64,000 nucleotides of DNA from Pseudomonas sp. NFR16 (GCF_900108875.1 NZ_FNYJ01000001.1:1395533-1459532); one strand, 5' to 3'. Positions 25,811 to 35,183 are shown, numbered from the stretch's first letter. Numbers and translations are program-made. The notes: generated from the sequence alone by a model not told the origin.

Positions 25811-26998
25811 ATGTCATTCCGGCTTCCAAACATGCAGCGTCTGTTGTTCCCAGTGGCGGCGGCTTTCACGCTGACCCTTGCAATCGGTGGCGGCGCCCAG
25901 GCGGCCGAACCACCGATCAAGGTCGGTCTGGTGGCGGCCTTGTCGGGGCAGTCCGCCAAATCCGGCGAAGCACTGACTCGCGGCCTGACCATGGCCATCA
26001 ATGAAGTCAACGCCCACGGCGGCGTACTGGGCCGCCCGCTTGAGCTGGTGCGCCGTGATGACGAAAGCAACCCGTCCAAGGGCATGCTGGCCGCTCGCGA
26101 GCTGATTCAACGGGAGAAAGTCACGGTGCTGTTCGGCGGCCTGGACACCCCGGTGTCGCTGGCGATCGTGCCGCTGGCCAACCAGCTGAAAGTCCCGTTC
26201 ATGGGCATCTGGGCGGCAGGCACCAAAATCACTGAAAACGGCGCGGCGGATAACTATGTGTTTCGCGTATCCGCAGTCGATGAGCTGGTGGACGAAGCGC
26301 TGGTCAAGTACGGCGTCGATCAGGGCATGAAGAAGCCCGGCATGATCCTCATCAACAATCCGTGGGGTGAGTCGAACGAGGCCGGTTTCAAACGCGCGCT
26401 GGAAAAACGCGGTCTGCAGGATGCCGGCGTCGAACGCATTCAGGACAGCGATCTGGACGTGGTGCCGCAGTTGACCCGGCTGAAAAACGCGGGCGCCGAC
26501 ACGCTGCTGCTGGTAGGCAACGTCGGCCCGTCGGCGCAAGTGGTCAAATCGCTTGATCGCATGGGCTGGGACGTGCCGGTGGTGTCGCACTGGGGCCCGG
26601 CCGGTGGGCGCTTCGGTGAACTGGCAGGTCCGGGTGCCTCGCGCGTGCATTTCATCCAGACGTACGTATTCACCGAGCACAACAACGCCAGGGGCGACGC
26701 CCTGCTCGCGTCGCTCAAGGCGGCCTATCCGCAGATCAAGAGCCTGGCCGACGTGACGCCCGCGGTCGGGATCGCCAACGCCTACGACGCCTTGCACCTC
26801 AGCGCGCTGGCCATCGAGAAAGCCGGCAACACCGACGGCAAGGCGGTGCGCGACGGCTTCTATGCGATCACCGATTACGACGGCCTGATCAAGCACTACA
26901 CCCAGCCGTTCACCGCGCAGAAGCATGACGCCCTCGGGCCGGACGACTATGTGTTCACGCACTTCGAGGGCGATCAGATCGTTCCGCTCAAGCCGTGA
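25811..26998 (+). CDS. LivK-type periplasmic binding protein of an ABC importer
   Basis: A 395-residue type I binding protein. A signal peptide (to about GGGAQA) precedes IKVGLVAALSGQSAKSGEALTRGLTMAINEVNAHGGVLGR, the standard opening of branched-chain amino acid/amide binding proteins. Later parts include VLFGGLDTPVSLAIVPLANQLKVPFMG and LVGNVGPSAQVVKSLDRMGWDVPVV. AGGAG stands eight bases before the ATG. First gene of the operon binding protein-LivH-LivMGF-amidohydrolase. The enzymes nearby argue for a nitrogen-containing ligand other than a plain amino acid; this is inference. Confidence 0.9.
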   Translation: MSFRLPNMQRLLFPVAAAFTLTLAIGGGAQAAEPPIKVGLVAALSGQSAKSGEALTRGLTMAINEVNAHGGVLGRPLELVRRDDESNPSKGMLAARELIQREKVTVLFGGLDTPVSLAIVPLANQLKVPFMGIWAAGTKITENGAADNYVFRVSAVDELVDEALVKYGVDQGMKKPGMILINNPWGESNEAGFKRALEKRGLQDAGVERIQDSDLDVVPQLTRLKNAGADTLLLVGNVGPSAQVVKSLDRMGWDVPVVSHWGPAGGRFGELAGPGASRVHFIQTYVFTEHNNARGDALLASLKAAYPQIKSLADVTPAVGIANAYDALHLSALAIEKAGNTDGKAVRDGFYAITDYDGLIKHYTQPFTAQKHDALGPDDYVFTHFEGDQIVPLKP

Positions 26999-27081
26999 CC
27001 CAGGCAGCGGCCTGACCCGCCAGGCACGTCTTCGGCGTCGGCGCTGTCGACGCTGTTTTTCCAAGCACTAAGGATTTCGCC

Positions 27082-27951
27082 ATGTTCACCGCCGCCATTG
27101 TCACAGGCCTGGGCCTGGGCAGTATGTACGCCCTGCTCGCCCTGGGTTTCCACTTGACCTACGTGGTCTCGCGCACGGTCAACTTCGCTCAGGGCAGCGC
27201 CATGATGGTGGGCGCAGTCGTGGGCTACACGCTGTGCATCACCTGGGGGCTTTCGCTGTGGCTGGCGCTGCCGCTGACCCTGCTGCTCAGCGGCGTGTAC
27301 GGACTGGTCATCGAACGCTGGCTGGTGCGCCCGTTTCACAGCCGAGGCTCGCAAGCCTGGCTGATGGCGACGGTGGCGGGCGGAATCCTGGTCGACAACC
27401 TGGCGCTGTTCACCTTCGGCAAGGAGCCGCGTCAGTTCGAAAGCCGCCTGGTCAACCTCAAGGTCGAGCTGTTCGGCAACGACATCGGCGCGCTGCAAAT
27501 CCTGATTCCGCTGATTGGCGCGGCCATTGCGCTGGCGCTGTACCTGGTGCGGCGCCACACCCGTCTCGGCAAAGTGCTTGAGGCCTGCGTACAAAACCCG
27601 CGCGCGGCGATGCTGATGGGCATCAATGTCAATCGCGTGGTCGCCATCGCGTTCGCCGTTTCGACCATTTTCGCCGCCATTGCCGGCCTGTTGATCGCGC
27701 CGCTGTTCAGCGTCAACGCGGAGATGGGCATGTTGTTCGGCCTGAAGGCTTTCGCCGTCGCGATTCTGGGCGGCATTTCCAGCGCCGGAGGCGTCTTCGC
27801 TGCAGGGCTGCTGTTCGGCTTGACCGAGGCCTTGATCACGCTTTATTTCGGCTCGGCATTCACCCAGATCTTCACCTTTGCACTGGTGATTCTGGCGCTC
27901 GCGATCCGCCCTGACGGCCTGTTCGGCAGTAAGGCACTGGTGAAAGTATGA
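27082..27951 (+). CDS. LivH-type ABC permease
   Basis: A 289-residue permease with about eight hydrophobic helices: GLGLGSMYALLALGFHLTYVV, RTVNFAQGSAMMVGAVVGYT, and the coupling region RHTRLGKVLEACVQNPRAAMLMGINVNRVVAIAF. It ends in LVILALAIRPDGLFGSK, typical of LivH. It pairs with the LivM part of the next gene, whose start codon overlaps its stop by four bases. Confidence 0.92.
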   Translation: MFTAAIVTGLGLGSMYALLALGFHLTYVVSRTVNFAQGSAMMVGAVVGYTLCITWGLSLWLALPLTLLLSGVYGLVIERWLVRPFHSRGSQAWLMATVAGGILVDNLALFTFGKEPRQFESRLVNLKVELFGNDIGALQILIPLIGAAIALALYLVRRHTRLGKVLEACVQNPRAAMLMGINVNRVVAIAFAVSTIFAAIAGLLIAPLFSVNAEMGMLFGLKAFAVAILGGISSAGGVFAAGLLFGLTEALITLYFGSAFTQIFTFALVILALAIRPDGLFGSKALVKV

Positions 27952-30440
27952 AAAACCTGCAAAACCTCCTCGGCCCTGTTTCCATTGCAGCGCTGGCCCT
28001 GTTCAGCGTGGCGGCGGCCTTCGTGCTCGACAGTTACTCGTTGCTGGTCTTCACCCTCTGCGCGCTGGCCGCAGTAGTCGGTGTCGGCCTGAACGTGCTG
28101 ATCGGTCTGAGCGGTCAGATTTCCTTCGGCCACATCGCGTTCTATGCGATCGGCGCCTACGTCAGCGCACTGATGACCCTGGCCGGGCTGCCGCTGTGGC
28201 TGGCGTTGCCGACTGCCGGGCTGCTGGCGGGCGGCGTCGGGGCGCTGCTGGCGATTCCGGCGCTGCGCGTGACCGGTCCTTATCTGGCGATGATCACCAT
28301 CGCCTTCTCTTTCGTCGTGCACCACAGCCTCATCGAGTGGCGCGACGTCACCGGTGGGTCGAACGGCCTGATGGGCATCCCGCTGCCGGAGTTCGCCGGA
28401 ATCGACCCTTCGATCCTGTTGGCGCTGATTGCCGCAGGGCTGATGGTCGCCGCGCTGACGTTTTATCAGCGCTTGCACCAGAGCGGCTGGGGTAAGGCGA
28501 TGCGCGCGGTGAAAGCGTCGGAAATCGCGGCACGCTCGCTGGGTTTCAACCCGGTGTTGAGCAAGACCCTGGCATTCGCCTTGTCGGCGGCGCTGACCGG
28601 GCTGGCCGGTGCATTGCTGGCGCCGCTGCTGATGTTCATCAACCCGGAGTCGTTCCCTTTCTCGCAGTCGATCCTGTTCGTGCTGGCGGTGATCGTCGGC
28701 GGCAGCGGCACGCTGTTCGGCCCGGTACTGGGCGCTTTGCTCATCGTCCTGGTGCCTGAATTGCTTTCGGATTTTGCCGAATACCGGCTGCTGATTTTCT
28801 CGGTCCTGTTGCTGATCGTGCTGTGGATCGCGCCGAACGGGCTGCTCGGCGCCCTCGCCCGGCGCTGGATCAAGCCGATACCGCTGACGCCTCCGCTGCA
28901 GATCGACCACAAGCGCCTCGCCGATTATCTGGGCGGGCACCCACACCGCGAGGGTCTGCACATTCGCGACATCGGCATTCGCTTCGGCGGTGTGCAAGCG
29001 GCGCAGCAGGTCAGCCTTCATGCACCGGCTGGCAGCATCACCAGCATCATCGGGCCGAACGGCGCCGGGAAAACCACGGTGCTGAACATGATCAGCGGGT
29101 TCTACACGCCTGACAGCGGCCGGATTGACCTCGATCAGCCGCTCGCCGGTCTGCCGGCCTGGCAAACCGCTCGCGCCGGGATTGCCCGCACGTATCAGAC
29201 CACCCAGCTGTTTGGCGAAATGTCAGTGCTGGACAACGTGCTGGTGGCCATGCAGAAGGGCCGTCTGGGCTTCATCTTCAGCCGCGCCACTGCGCAGCAG
29301 CGGTCGCTGGCGCTGGATCTGCTGGCACTCGTGGGTTATCGCGGTGCGGTGAACATTCCGGCCGAAGACCTGCCCCACGTCGACCGTCGTCTGGTGGAAA
29401 TCGCCCGTGCGCTGGCCACCGCGCCGTCGGTGCTGCTGCTCGATGAACCTGCAGCCGGGTTGAGTCGCCGGGACACCGACGCGCTGGCCGATGTGTTGCG
29501 TCAGTTGTCGGCGTTCGGCTTGACGGTGATTTTGGTGGAACACGACATGGCGCTGGTGATGTCGGTCTCGCAACGCCTGCTGGTGCTCGACGCTGGCAAG
29601 CCGATCACCGTGGGCACACCGGCGCAAGTGCAGCAGGACGAGCGCGTCATCGCGGCGTACCTGGGTGGCACCGATTATCAGGCCAGCCCGCGTGAAAGCC
29701 AGTGGGCCGGCAGTCACGACGCACGTCTTTTCGTCAAGGATCTGGTCATCGATTACGGCGCTGCGCCGGTGGTCAACAAGGTCAATCTGGTGGTCAATCC
29801 GGGCGAGCTGGTGGCGATCCTCGGTGCCAACGGTGCGGGCAAGTCCAGCATTCTGCAGTGCCTGGCCGGCCTGCATCGCGCTTCGGGCGGCAGCATTCTG
29901 CTGGACAACGAAAACATCGAACACAGCAGCGCCAGCAGCATTGCCGGTCAAGGCCTGGCGCTGGTACCCGAAGGGCGTCAGGTGTTCCCGTACCTGAGCG
30001 TGCGCGACAACTTGCTGCTGGGCAGCTACTCGCGCAGGGAGACGTTCGACGCCGATGCCGAAATCGAGGCCATCCTGCAGCGCTTCCCGCGCCTGCGTGA
30101 CCGAATCGACAGCCCCGCCGGACTGCTCTCCGGGGGCGAACAGCAGATGGTCGCGGTTGGCCGTGGCCTGATGGCCAAACCGAAAATCCTGCTGCTCGAC
30201 GAACCGTCGCTCGGCCTGTCGCCCTCGATGATCGGCGAGTTGTACGACGCGCTGGCAGCGCTGCGCGACGAGGGCGTGACGCTGTTGTTGGTGGACCAGA
30301 TGGCCAACCTCGCCCTGCAGGTCGCTGATCGTGCCTACGTGCTGGAAACCGGCCAGGTGATCAAATCCGGCAGCGCCGCGCAGCTGCGCGAGGACACCGA
30401 ACTGGCGGCTGCCTACCTGGGCGAAGGGGTCACGGCATGA
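27948..30440 (+). CDS. LivM-LivG-LivF triple fusion: permease plus two ATPase domains
   Basis: An 830-residue single polypeptide. Residues 1-305 are a LivM permease (SGQISFGHIAFYAIGAY, RVTGPYLAMITIAF, coupling loop near 180-205, ending IAPNGLLGALARRW). Residues 335-575 are a LivG ATPase: Walker A GPNGAGKT 369-376, Walker B LLLDE 496-500, H-loop His532, but the signature LSGGQ is replaced by LPHVD (475-479). Residues 594-825 are a LivF ATPase: Walker A GANGAGKS 626-633, intact signature LSGGE 727-731, Walker B LLLDE 748-752, but Gln784 at the H-loop (Gln is common there in LivF). No internal stop or frameshift is seen. Motifs predict one canonical and one degenerate ATP site. LivM-LivG fusions are known; joining LivF too is unusual. 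Confidence 0.92.
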   Translation: MKNLQNLLGPVSIAALALFSVAAAFVLDSYSLLVFTLCALAAVVGVGLNVLIGLSGQISFGHIAFYAIGAYVSALMTLAGLPLWLALPTAGLLAGGVGALLAIPALRVTGPYLAMITIAFSFVVHHSLIEWRDVTGGSNGLMGIPLPEFAGIDPSILLALIAAGLMVAALTFYQRLHQSGWGKAMRAVKASEIAARSLGFNPVLSKTLAFALSAALTGLAGALLAPLLMFINPESFPFSQSILFVLAVIVGGSGTLFGPVLGALLIVLVPELLSDFAEYRLLIFSVLLLIVLWIAPNGLLGALARRWIKPIPLTPPLQIDHKRLADYLGGHPHREGLHIRDIGIRFGGVQAAQQVSLHAPAGSITSIIGPNGAGKTTVLNMISGFYTPDSGRIDLDQPLAGLPAWQTARAGIARTYQTTQLFGEMSVLDNVLVAMQKGRLGFIFSRATAQQRSLALDLLALVGYRGAVNIPAEDLPHVDRRLVEIARALATAPSVLLLDEPAAGLSRRDTDALADVLRQLSAFGLTVILVEHDMALVMSVSQRLLVLDAGKPITVGTPAQVQQDERVIAAYLGGTDYQASPRESQWAGSHDARLFVKDLVIDYGAAPVVNKVNLVVNPGELVAILGANGAGKSSILQCLAGLHRASGGSILLDNENIEHSSASSIAGQGLALVPEGRQVFPYLSVRDNLLLGSYSRRETFDADAEIEAILQRFPRLRDRIDSPAGLLSGGEQQMVAVGRGLMAKPKILLLDEPSLGLSPSMIGELYDALAALRDEGVTLLLVDQMANLALQVADRAYVLETGQVIKSGSAAQLREDTELAAAYLGEGVTA

Positions 30441-31663
30441 GCGCGCTGATCATCCACAACGCCCGCGTCGGCAATGCTCCCGGGCTGTCCACATTGCTCG
30501 TCGAAAACGGCCATTTCGTCGAGGCCTTCAGCGGCGATGCGACGTTGCGCGAGACGCTCGATCTTGAGGGTCGGCTGTTGCTGCCGGGGCTGGTGGAAAC
30601 GCATATTCATCTGGACAAGGCCTGCATCATGCAACGCTGCCAGTTGCAAGCGGGCACCCTGGCGGAGGCGGTGCAGCAGACCCGCACCGCCAAGGCGCGG
30701 TTCACCGAAGAAGATGTGTATCAACGCGGCGCGCAGGTGCTGGACAAGGCCATCCTGCAAGGCACCACGCACATGCGCACCCACGTCGAACTCGACCCGC
30801 AGATCGGTCTGACCGGCTTCAATGCGATACGTCGTCTGCAAGCCGATTATCAGTGGGCCGTGAGCCTTGAGATCTGCGTGTTCCCGCAGGAAGGCATGCT
30901 GAACAATCCCGGCACCGAAGCGTTGTTGCGTCATGGACTGGAAAATGGTGCGACCGTGCTCGGCGGCTGCCCTTACACCGACAGCGACCCGCTGGGCCAG
31001 ATCGACCGGCTGTTCGAGCTGGCGGTCGAATACGACTGCGACCTCGACCTGCATCTGGATTTCGACCTGAACCCGCAAGGCATGACCGTTGACCACGTGG
31101 CCCTGTGCACCGAGCGCCACGGCTGGGGCGGCCGGGTGACCATCGGCCACGTCACCAAGCTGTCGGCCCTGCCAATGGAGACCCTGATCGCACTGGGCAT
31201 CCGGCTGGCGGAAGTCGGCGTGCAGGTCACCTGCCTGCCGAGCACCGATCTGTTCCTTACCGCTCGCGAGCATTTTCACAATAAGCCAAGAGGCCTGGCG
31301 CCCCTGGCGCACCTGCATGCCTGCGGCGTGACCTGCTCGGTGTCGACCAACAACATCGGCAACCCGTTCACGCCCTACGGCGACGCCTCGCTGGTGCGCC
31401 AGGCCAACCTGTTCGCCAACGTCAGCCAGCTGGGCACCGTGGCGCAATTGCTGCAATGCCTGGCGTGGGTATCGACCGAGTCCGCGCGGCTGCTGCGCCT
31501 GCCACACTACGGGCTGACGCCCGGCTGCCACGCCGACTTCATCGTCTTCGACGCCCCCTCACCCGCCGCCGTAATCGCCGAAATCAGGCCGCCAGTGATG
31601 GGATACAAACGCGGCAAACGCACCTTCGAACGCCCGCAAGGCAGACTGCTCATGCCTGATTGA
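30437..31663 (+). CDS. Cytosine-deaminase-like amidohydrolase
   Basis: A 408-residue amidohydrolase-superfamily protein. The metal motif ETHIHLDKA gives His56 and His58; HLDFD gives His206; TIGHVTKLS gives His238. The glutamate of the cytosine deaminase H-C-D-E motif is Phe209 here, and the catalytic aspartate region (GHDD) reads STNNIGNPFTPYGD, so Asn305 stands where Asp is expected. This may mark a subfamily with changed chemistry (isopropylammelide hydrolase-like or unknown). Its start overlaps the transporter fusion stop, so its substrate is probably what the transporter imports. It has no signal peptide. Confidence 0.82.
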   Translation: MSALIIHNARVGNAPGLSTLLVENGHFVEAFSGDATLRETLDLEGRLLLPGLVETHIHLDKACIMQRCQLQAGTLAEAVQQTRTAKARFTEEDVYQRGAQVLDKAILQGTTHMRTHVELDPQIGLTGFNAIRRLQADYQWAVSLEICVFPQEGMLNNPGTEALLRHGLENGATVLGGCPYTDSDPLGQIDRLFELAVEYDCDLDLHLDFDLNPQGMTVDHVALCTERHGWGGRVTIGHVTKLSALPMETLIALGIRLAEVGVQVTCLPSTDLFLTAREHFHNKPRGLAPLAHLHACGVTCSVSTNNIGNPFTPYGDASLVRQANLFANVSQLGTVAQLLQCLAWVSTESARLLRLPHYGLTPGCHADFIVFDAPSPAAVIAEIRPPVMGYKRGKRTFERPQGRLLMPD

Positions 31664-31684
31664 CCGCTTTGACAGCAGGTGCCC

Positions 31685-32788
31685 TTGCAGGAGCGCGCTT
31701 GCCCGCGATGGGCTGCGAAGCCGTCGTGAATCAGCCTCCGCGGTTTGTCTGATATAACGCAGTTACCGGTTTTGCTGCCGGTACCCGGCAGATCGCGAGC
31801 AAGCTCACTCCCACAGGTCTCGCGGCCCATTCCCAAATCCGTCAGCGCCGCATAACCCTTGTAGGAGCGTGGCTTGCCCGCGATCGGCTGCGAAGCAGTC
31901 GTGAATCAGCCTCCGCGGTTTGTCTGATAGAACGCATTTACCGGTTTTGCTGCCGGTACCCGGCAGATCGCGGGCAAGCGCGCTCCTACGCCTGCGGCAG
32001 AGGCGGTCTGATGTCGATTTCAATGTCTTTGATTCTTCCCCAGAGACTTGCTTGCACGCGGAATAGTCGACACCGAATATCCCAGGTAGGAGCGCGCTTG
32101 CCCGCGAAGACGCCGGTACAGCCGCCACGTCTCCAGAGGCTGGAACCAAGCCTTCGCGAGCAAGCTCACTCCTACAAGTATCGCGGTCCATTTCCAAATC
32201 CGTCAGCGCCCCCTAACCCTTGTAGGAGCGAGCTTGCCCGCGATGGGCTGCGAAGCAGTCGTGAATCAGCCTCCGCGGTTTGTCTGATATAACGCAGTTA
32301 CCGGTTTTGCTGCCGGTACCCGGCAGATCGCGAGCAAGCTCACTCCCACAGGTCTCGCGGCCCATTCCCAAATCCGTCAGCGCCGCATAACCCTTGTAGG
32401 AGCGTGGCTTGCCCGCGATCGGCTGCGAAGCAGTCGTGAATCAGCCTCCGCGGTTTGTCTGATAGAACGCATTTACCGGTTTTGCTGCCGGTACTCGGCA
32501 GATCGCGAGCAAGCTCACTCCCACAGGTCTCGCGGCCCATTTCTAAATCCGTCAGCGCCACCTAACCCCTGTAGGAGCGAGCTTGCCCGCGATGGGCTGC
32601 GAAGCAGTCGTGAATCAGCCTCCGCGGTTTGTCTGATAGAACGCATTTACCGGTTTTGCTGCCGGTACCCGGCAGATCGCGAGCAAGCTCACTCCCACAG
32701 GTATCGCGCCCATTTCCAAATCCGTCAGCGCCGCATAACCCTTGTAGGAGCGTGGCTTGCCCGCGATCGGCTGCGAAGCAGTCGTGAA
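31685..32788. repeat. Tandem array of REPIN-type repeats
   Basis: Seven units, period about 174 bp: 31685-31858, 31859 to about 31990 (partial), 32086-32219 (variant), 32220-32393, 32394-32568, 32569-32741 and 32742 to about 32788 (truncated). Each full unit opens with a REP palindrome (GTAGGAGCGAGCTTGCCCGCGA or variants), contains the inner dyad ACCGGTTTTGCTGCCGGTACC, and closes with an inverted REP (TCGCGAGCAAGCTCACTCCCAC). A 40-bp tail ending in CATAACCC follows. Two unit types alternate (CGATGGGCTGCG and CGATCGGCTGCG). The array fills the 1.1-kb gap between the amidohydrolase and the convergent GntR gene. Short open frames here are products of the repeat. No RAYT transposase gene is in the window. 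Confidence 0.9.
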
Positions 32789-32802
32789 ACTGGCCGCGGG
32801 GT

Positions 32803-33495
32803 TCAGTCCTTCAATGCCTGCTTGAGGTTGAATTCGGCGGGGGCTGCGGACTCGAGGGCCAGTTGCCCTTCCAGTTCGTCCAGATGCTCGATCATGACGG
32901 CGACGGCTTTCTCGTGATCACCGGCTTCCAGCGCGGAAATGATCTGCTGGTGTTCGTCCGACGCACAGGACGGCACGTCATTGCGTTGGTACAAAGCCAC
33001 GATCAGCGAGCTGCGGACCATGAGGTTGCCGAGAATTTCACTCAGCACGGTGTTGCCGCAGATCGCGCCGAGCATCAGGTGAAACTCGCTCAGCTCACGC
33101 ACGATGGCCCGGCGATCGGTGTCGTTGGTTGCCTTGCGCTCATTGTTCATGTGAGTGGCGACGCGTTGGCGCTGCTTGCGCATGATCGCAGGGGTGATGG
33201 ATTCAACAATTGCCCGCTCGATGGCTCGACGGGCGCTGAAGATGTCCCGCGCCTCCTTGGCGGTCGGCTGGGCGACCATCGCGCCGCGATTGGCCTCGAT
33301 GGTCACCACCTTCTGCAGGGCAAGGCGTTGCAGCGCGGCCTGCACATGGTTGCGGTTGGCTTGCAGGGTTTCGACGATCTGCGCTTCGATCAAGCGCGTG
33401 CCGGGCGGCAGACGATGCTGGGCGATAGCCTTGTACAACGCATCGACGATGCGCTGAACTTCAAGCTGTTTGGCGGTGACTGTGCTCAAGCCCAT
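32803..33495 (-). CDS. GntR-family regulator, FCD subfamily
   Basis: A 230-residue regulator: an N-terminal winged helix (ALYKAIAQHRLPPGTRLIEA, NRNHVQAALQRLALQKVV) and a C-terminal FCD domain with the usual His residues in SEFHLMLGAICGN, SDEHQQII and MIEHLDELEG. I chose ATG 33495, after GAGGA, dropping a 20-residue upstream extension. It lies 97 bases downstream of the gamma-glutamyltransferase gene on the same strand. It is the best candidate to bind the twin GCTAGC sites ahead of that gene and of the liv-type operon, and so would also regulate itself. Confidence 0.87.
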   Translation of the reverse strand: MGLSTVTAKQLEVQRIVDALYKAIAQHRLPPGTRLIEAQIVETLQANRNHVQAALQRLALQKVVTIEANRGAMVAQPTAKEARDIFSARRAIERAIVESITPAIMRKQRQRVATHMNNERKATNDTDRRAIVRELSEFHLMLGAICGNTVLSEILGNLMVRSSLIVALYQRNDVPSCASDEHQQIISALEAGDHEKAVAVMIEHLDELEGQLALESAAPAEFNLKQALKD

Positions 33496-33592
33496 CCATT
33501 CCTCATCTGTACGGAGAACCTCATGCCACGCGCGCCACGGGACGCGGGCGGGCAACGGGCGGCATTATCCGCCAGCGCCCGAGGCACGGCAA

Positions 33593-35164
33593 TCAATCGC
33601 GCAGTCCCAGACCGACGCCCTCGCCGCGTGGGTCATGCAAGGCATGGCGGACACCGTCGCGATCGATACTGATGATCCCGGCGTGCCCGGTCATGGGGCT
33701 CTGCGCAGGGATCATCTCCACGTCGTGGCCGCGCTGCGCAAGGCCGATGGCGGTATCGGCGCCGATGTCGCTTTCCAGCTTCAGGTTGTCGGTGCTGTCG
33801 AAGAAACTGCGCCCCAGCAAAAAGCGCGGCGTGCTCAGTGCGCGGTCGATGGGCTGGCGATAGTCGATCAGCTGGGTGGCGAGCACCATCTGCGTTTGCG
33901 GCTGACCGTCGCCGCCCTGGGTGCCAAAGAAAAAGCGGCGGCCATCGTCCGCCAGATAGCATGACGGGTTGAGGGTATGGGCCGGCCGCTTGCCCGGTGC
34001 CCAGCCGTTGACATGGGTCGGATCGGCGTTGAAGCCGGCCGCACGGTTCTGCCACAGCACGCCGGTATCGCCCAGGATGCAGCCTGAACCAAAGTCATGG
34101 AACAGACTCTGGATCAGGCAAGCCGTGCGGCCTTGTTCGTCGGTGGCGGCCATCCAGACGGTGTCGGCGGGAAGCCCAGGCTCGTTCCACGGCGCCGCGC
34201 GCTGATCGTCGATCGCGGCGGCGTAGCGTTGGATGCTTGCTGGCGACAGACTCGCGGCGAAATCCCACTGTCCGTGAGCCGGATCGCACAATTCGGCATT
34301 GCGCCTGAGCAAGCCCTGTTTGATCGCTTCGACCAGCCGGTGATAGTACGCTGCGCTGCCATTGGCGATGTCGGCCAGCGGCCTGTGCTGCAGGGACGCC
34401 ATCGCCTGCAAGGTGTAAAGCCCCTGGCTCGGCGGCGCCACATTGAACAGCTGCCCCTGACGATAACGCACGCTGAGCGGCGCCACCTCCATCGCCTGAG
34501 TGGCGCGCAAATCAGCGCCCGTCAGCCCGCAGTCGAGCCTTGCGAACGCTTCACTGAACGCCTCTGCCAACTCGCCGCGGTAGAAATCCTCGACGCCGTG
34601 GCGCGCCAGGTGCCGCAACGTATTTGCCAGCTGTGGCTGACGCAACCTGTCGCCCTCCTGCATCCAGCGGCCATCGGTTTTGCACAGGGCGTGCAGATCG
34701 GGCAACTGCTCGATCAGCGGCTGACGCAGGGTTTGCCAGAACAACTGCGATTGCGACACGGCCACGCCTGCCTGCGCAGTGTCAGCGGCGTCTGCGAGCA
34801 GGTCCGCCCAGCCCATGCGCGAGCCCCATTGATGGCGGCTGATGTTCGCCGCCGTCTGCCAACTGGCGAGGGCGCCGGCGGTCGTGGCCACTGAGCTCGG
34901 CCCGCGCACGCCGATGCTGCCCGCCTCGGGCAAACGCCCCCCGGCCTGACCGATCCCCATGATGGTGCGCACATCGCCGTCGTGGATCATCCACAGGGCA
35001 TCGCCGCCCAGACCGGTCATGTGCGGAAACACGGCGCTGAGCATCGCGCTGGCCGCCAGCATTGCATCGATCGCCGTACCGCCGGCCTCCAGAATTTGCA
35101 GCCCTGCGGCACTGGCGTCGGCGTGTGGAGTGGTGATGACAGCGCGGCGAGAAGTCGCAATCAT
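33593..35164 (-). CDS. Gamma-glutamyltransferase-like Ntn hydrolase, cytoplasmic type
   Basis: A 523-residue GGT-superfamily protein. The N-terminal large-subunit pattern is HADASAAGLQILEAGGTAIDAMLAASAMLSAVFPHMTGLGGDA. The probable self-cleavage and nucleophile site is Thr335 in PADTVWMAATDEQG, followed by the FGSG motif and late TQGGDGQPQTQ. There is no signal peptide, unlike periplasmic GGT, so it acts in the cytoplasm, as YwrD-type enzymes do. It may cleave a gamma-glutamyl compound or a related amide made available by the liv-type importer. AGGG stands eight bases before the ATG, and the twin GCTAGC operators lie just upstream. Confidence 0.87.
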   Translation of the reverse strand: MIATSRRAVITTPHADASAAGLQILEAGGTAIDAMLAASAMLSAVFPHMTGLGGDALWMIHDGDVRTIMGIGQAGGRLPEAGSIGVRGPSSVATTAGALASWQTAANISRHQWGSRMGWADLLADAADTAQAGVAVSQSQLFWQTLRQPLIEQLPDLHALCKTDGRWMQEGDRLRQPQLANTLRHLARHGVEDFYRGELAEAFSEAFARLDCGLTGADLRATQAMEVAPLSVRYRQGQLFNVAPPSQGLYTLQAMASLQHRPLADIANGSAAYYHRLVEAIKQGLLRRNAELCDPAHGQWDFAASLSPASIQRYAAAIDDQRAAPWNEPGLPADTVWMAATDEQGRTACLIQSLFHDFGSGCILGDTGVLWQNRAAGFNADPTHVNGWAPGKRPAHTLNPSCYLADDGRRFFFGTQGGDGQPQTQMVLATQLIDYRQPIDRALSTPRFLLGRSFFDSTDNLKLESDIGADTAIGLAQRGHDVEMIPAQSPMTGHAGIISIDRDGVRHALHDPRGEGVGLGLRD

Positions 35165-35183
35165 GAGGCAGGCCCTTTTTAAA

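Noticed and set aside
27843..29165. 440-codon open frame on the minus strand
   Set aside because: Antisense to the LivM-LivG-LivF fusion; Gln/Arg-rich composition typical of a shadow frame.
31507..32561. Short minus-strand frames sharing repeated segments
   Set aside because: They are translations of the REPIN array, repeating with the unit, and have no start signals.
31685..32788. Possible CRISPR array
   Set aside because: Units are about 174 bp, conserved throughout, and contain inverted REP pairs; there are no short repeats with unique spacers and no cas genes.
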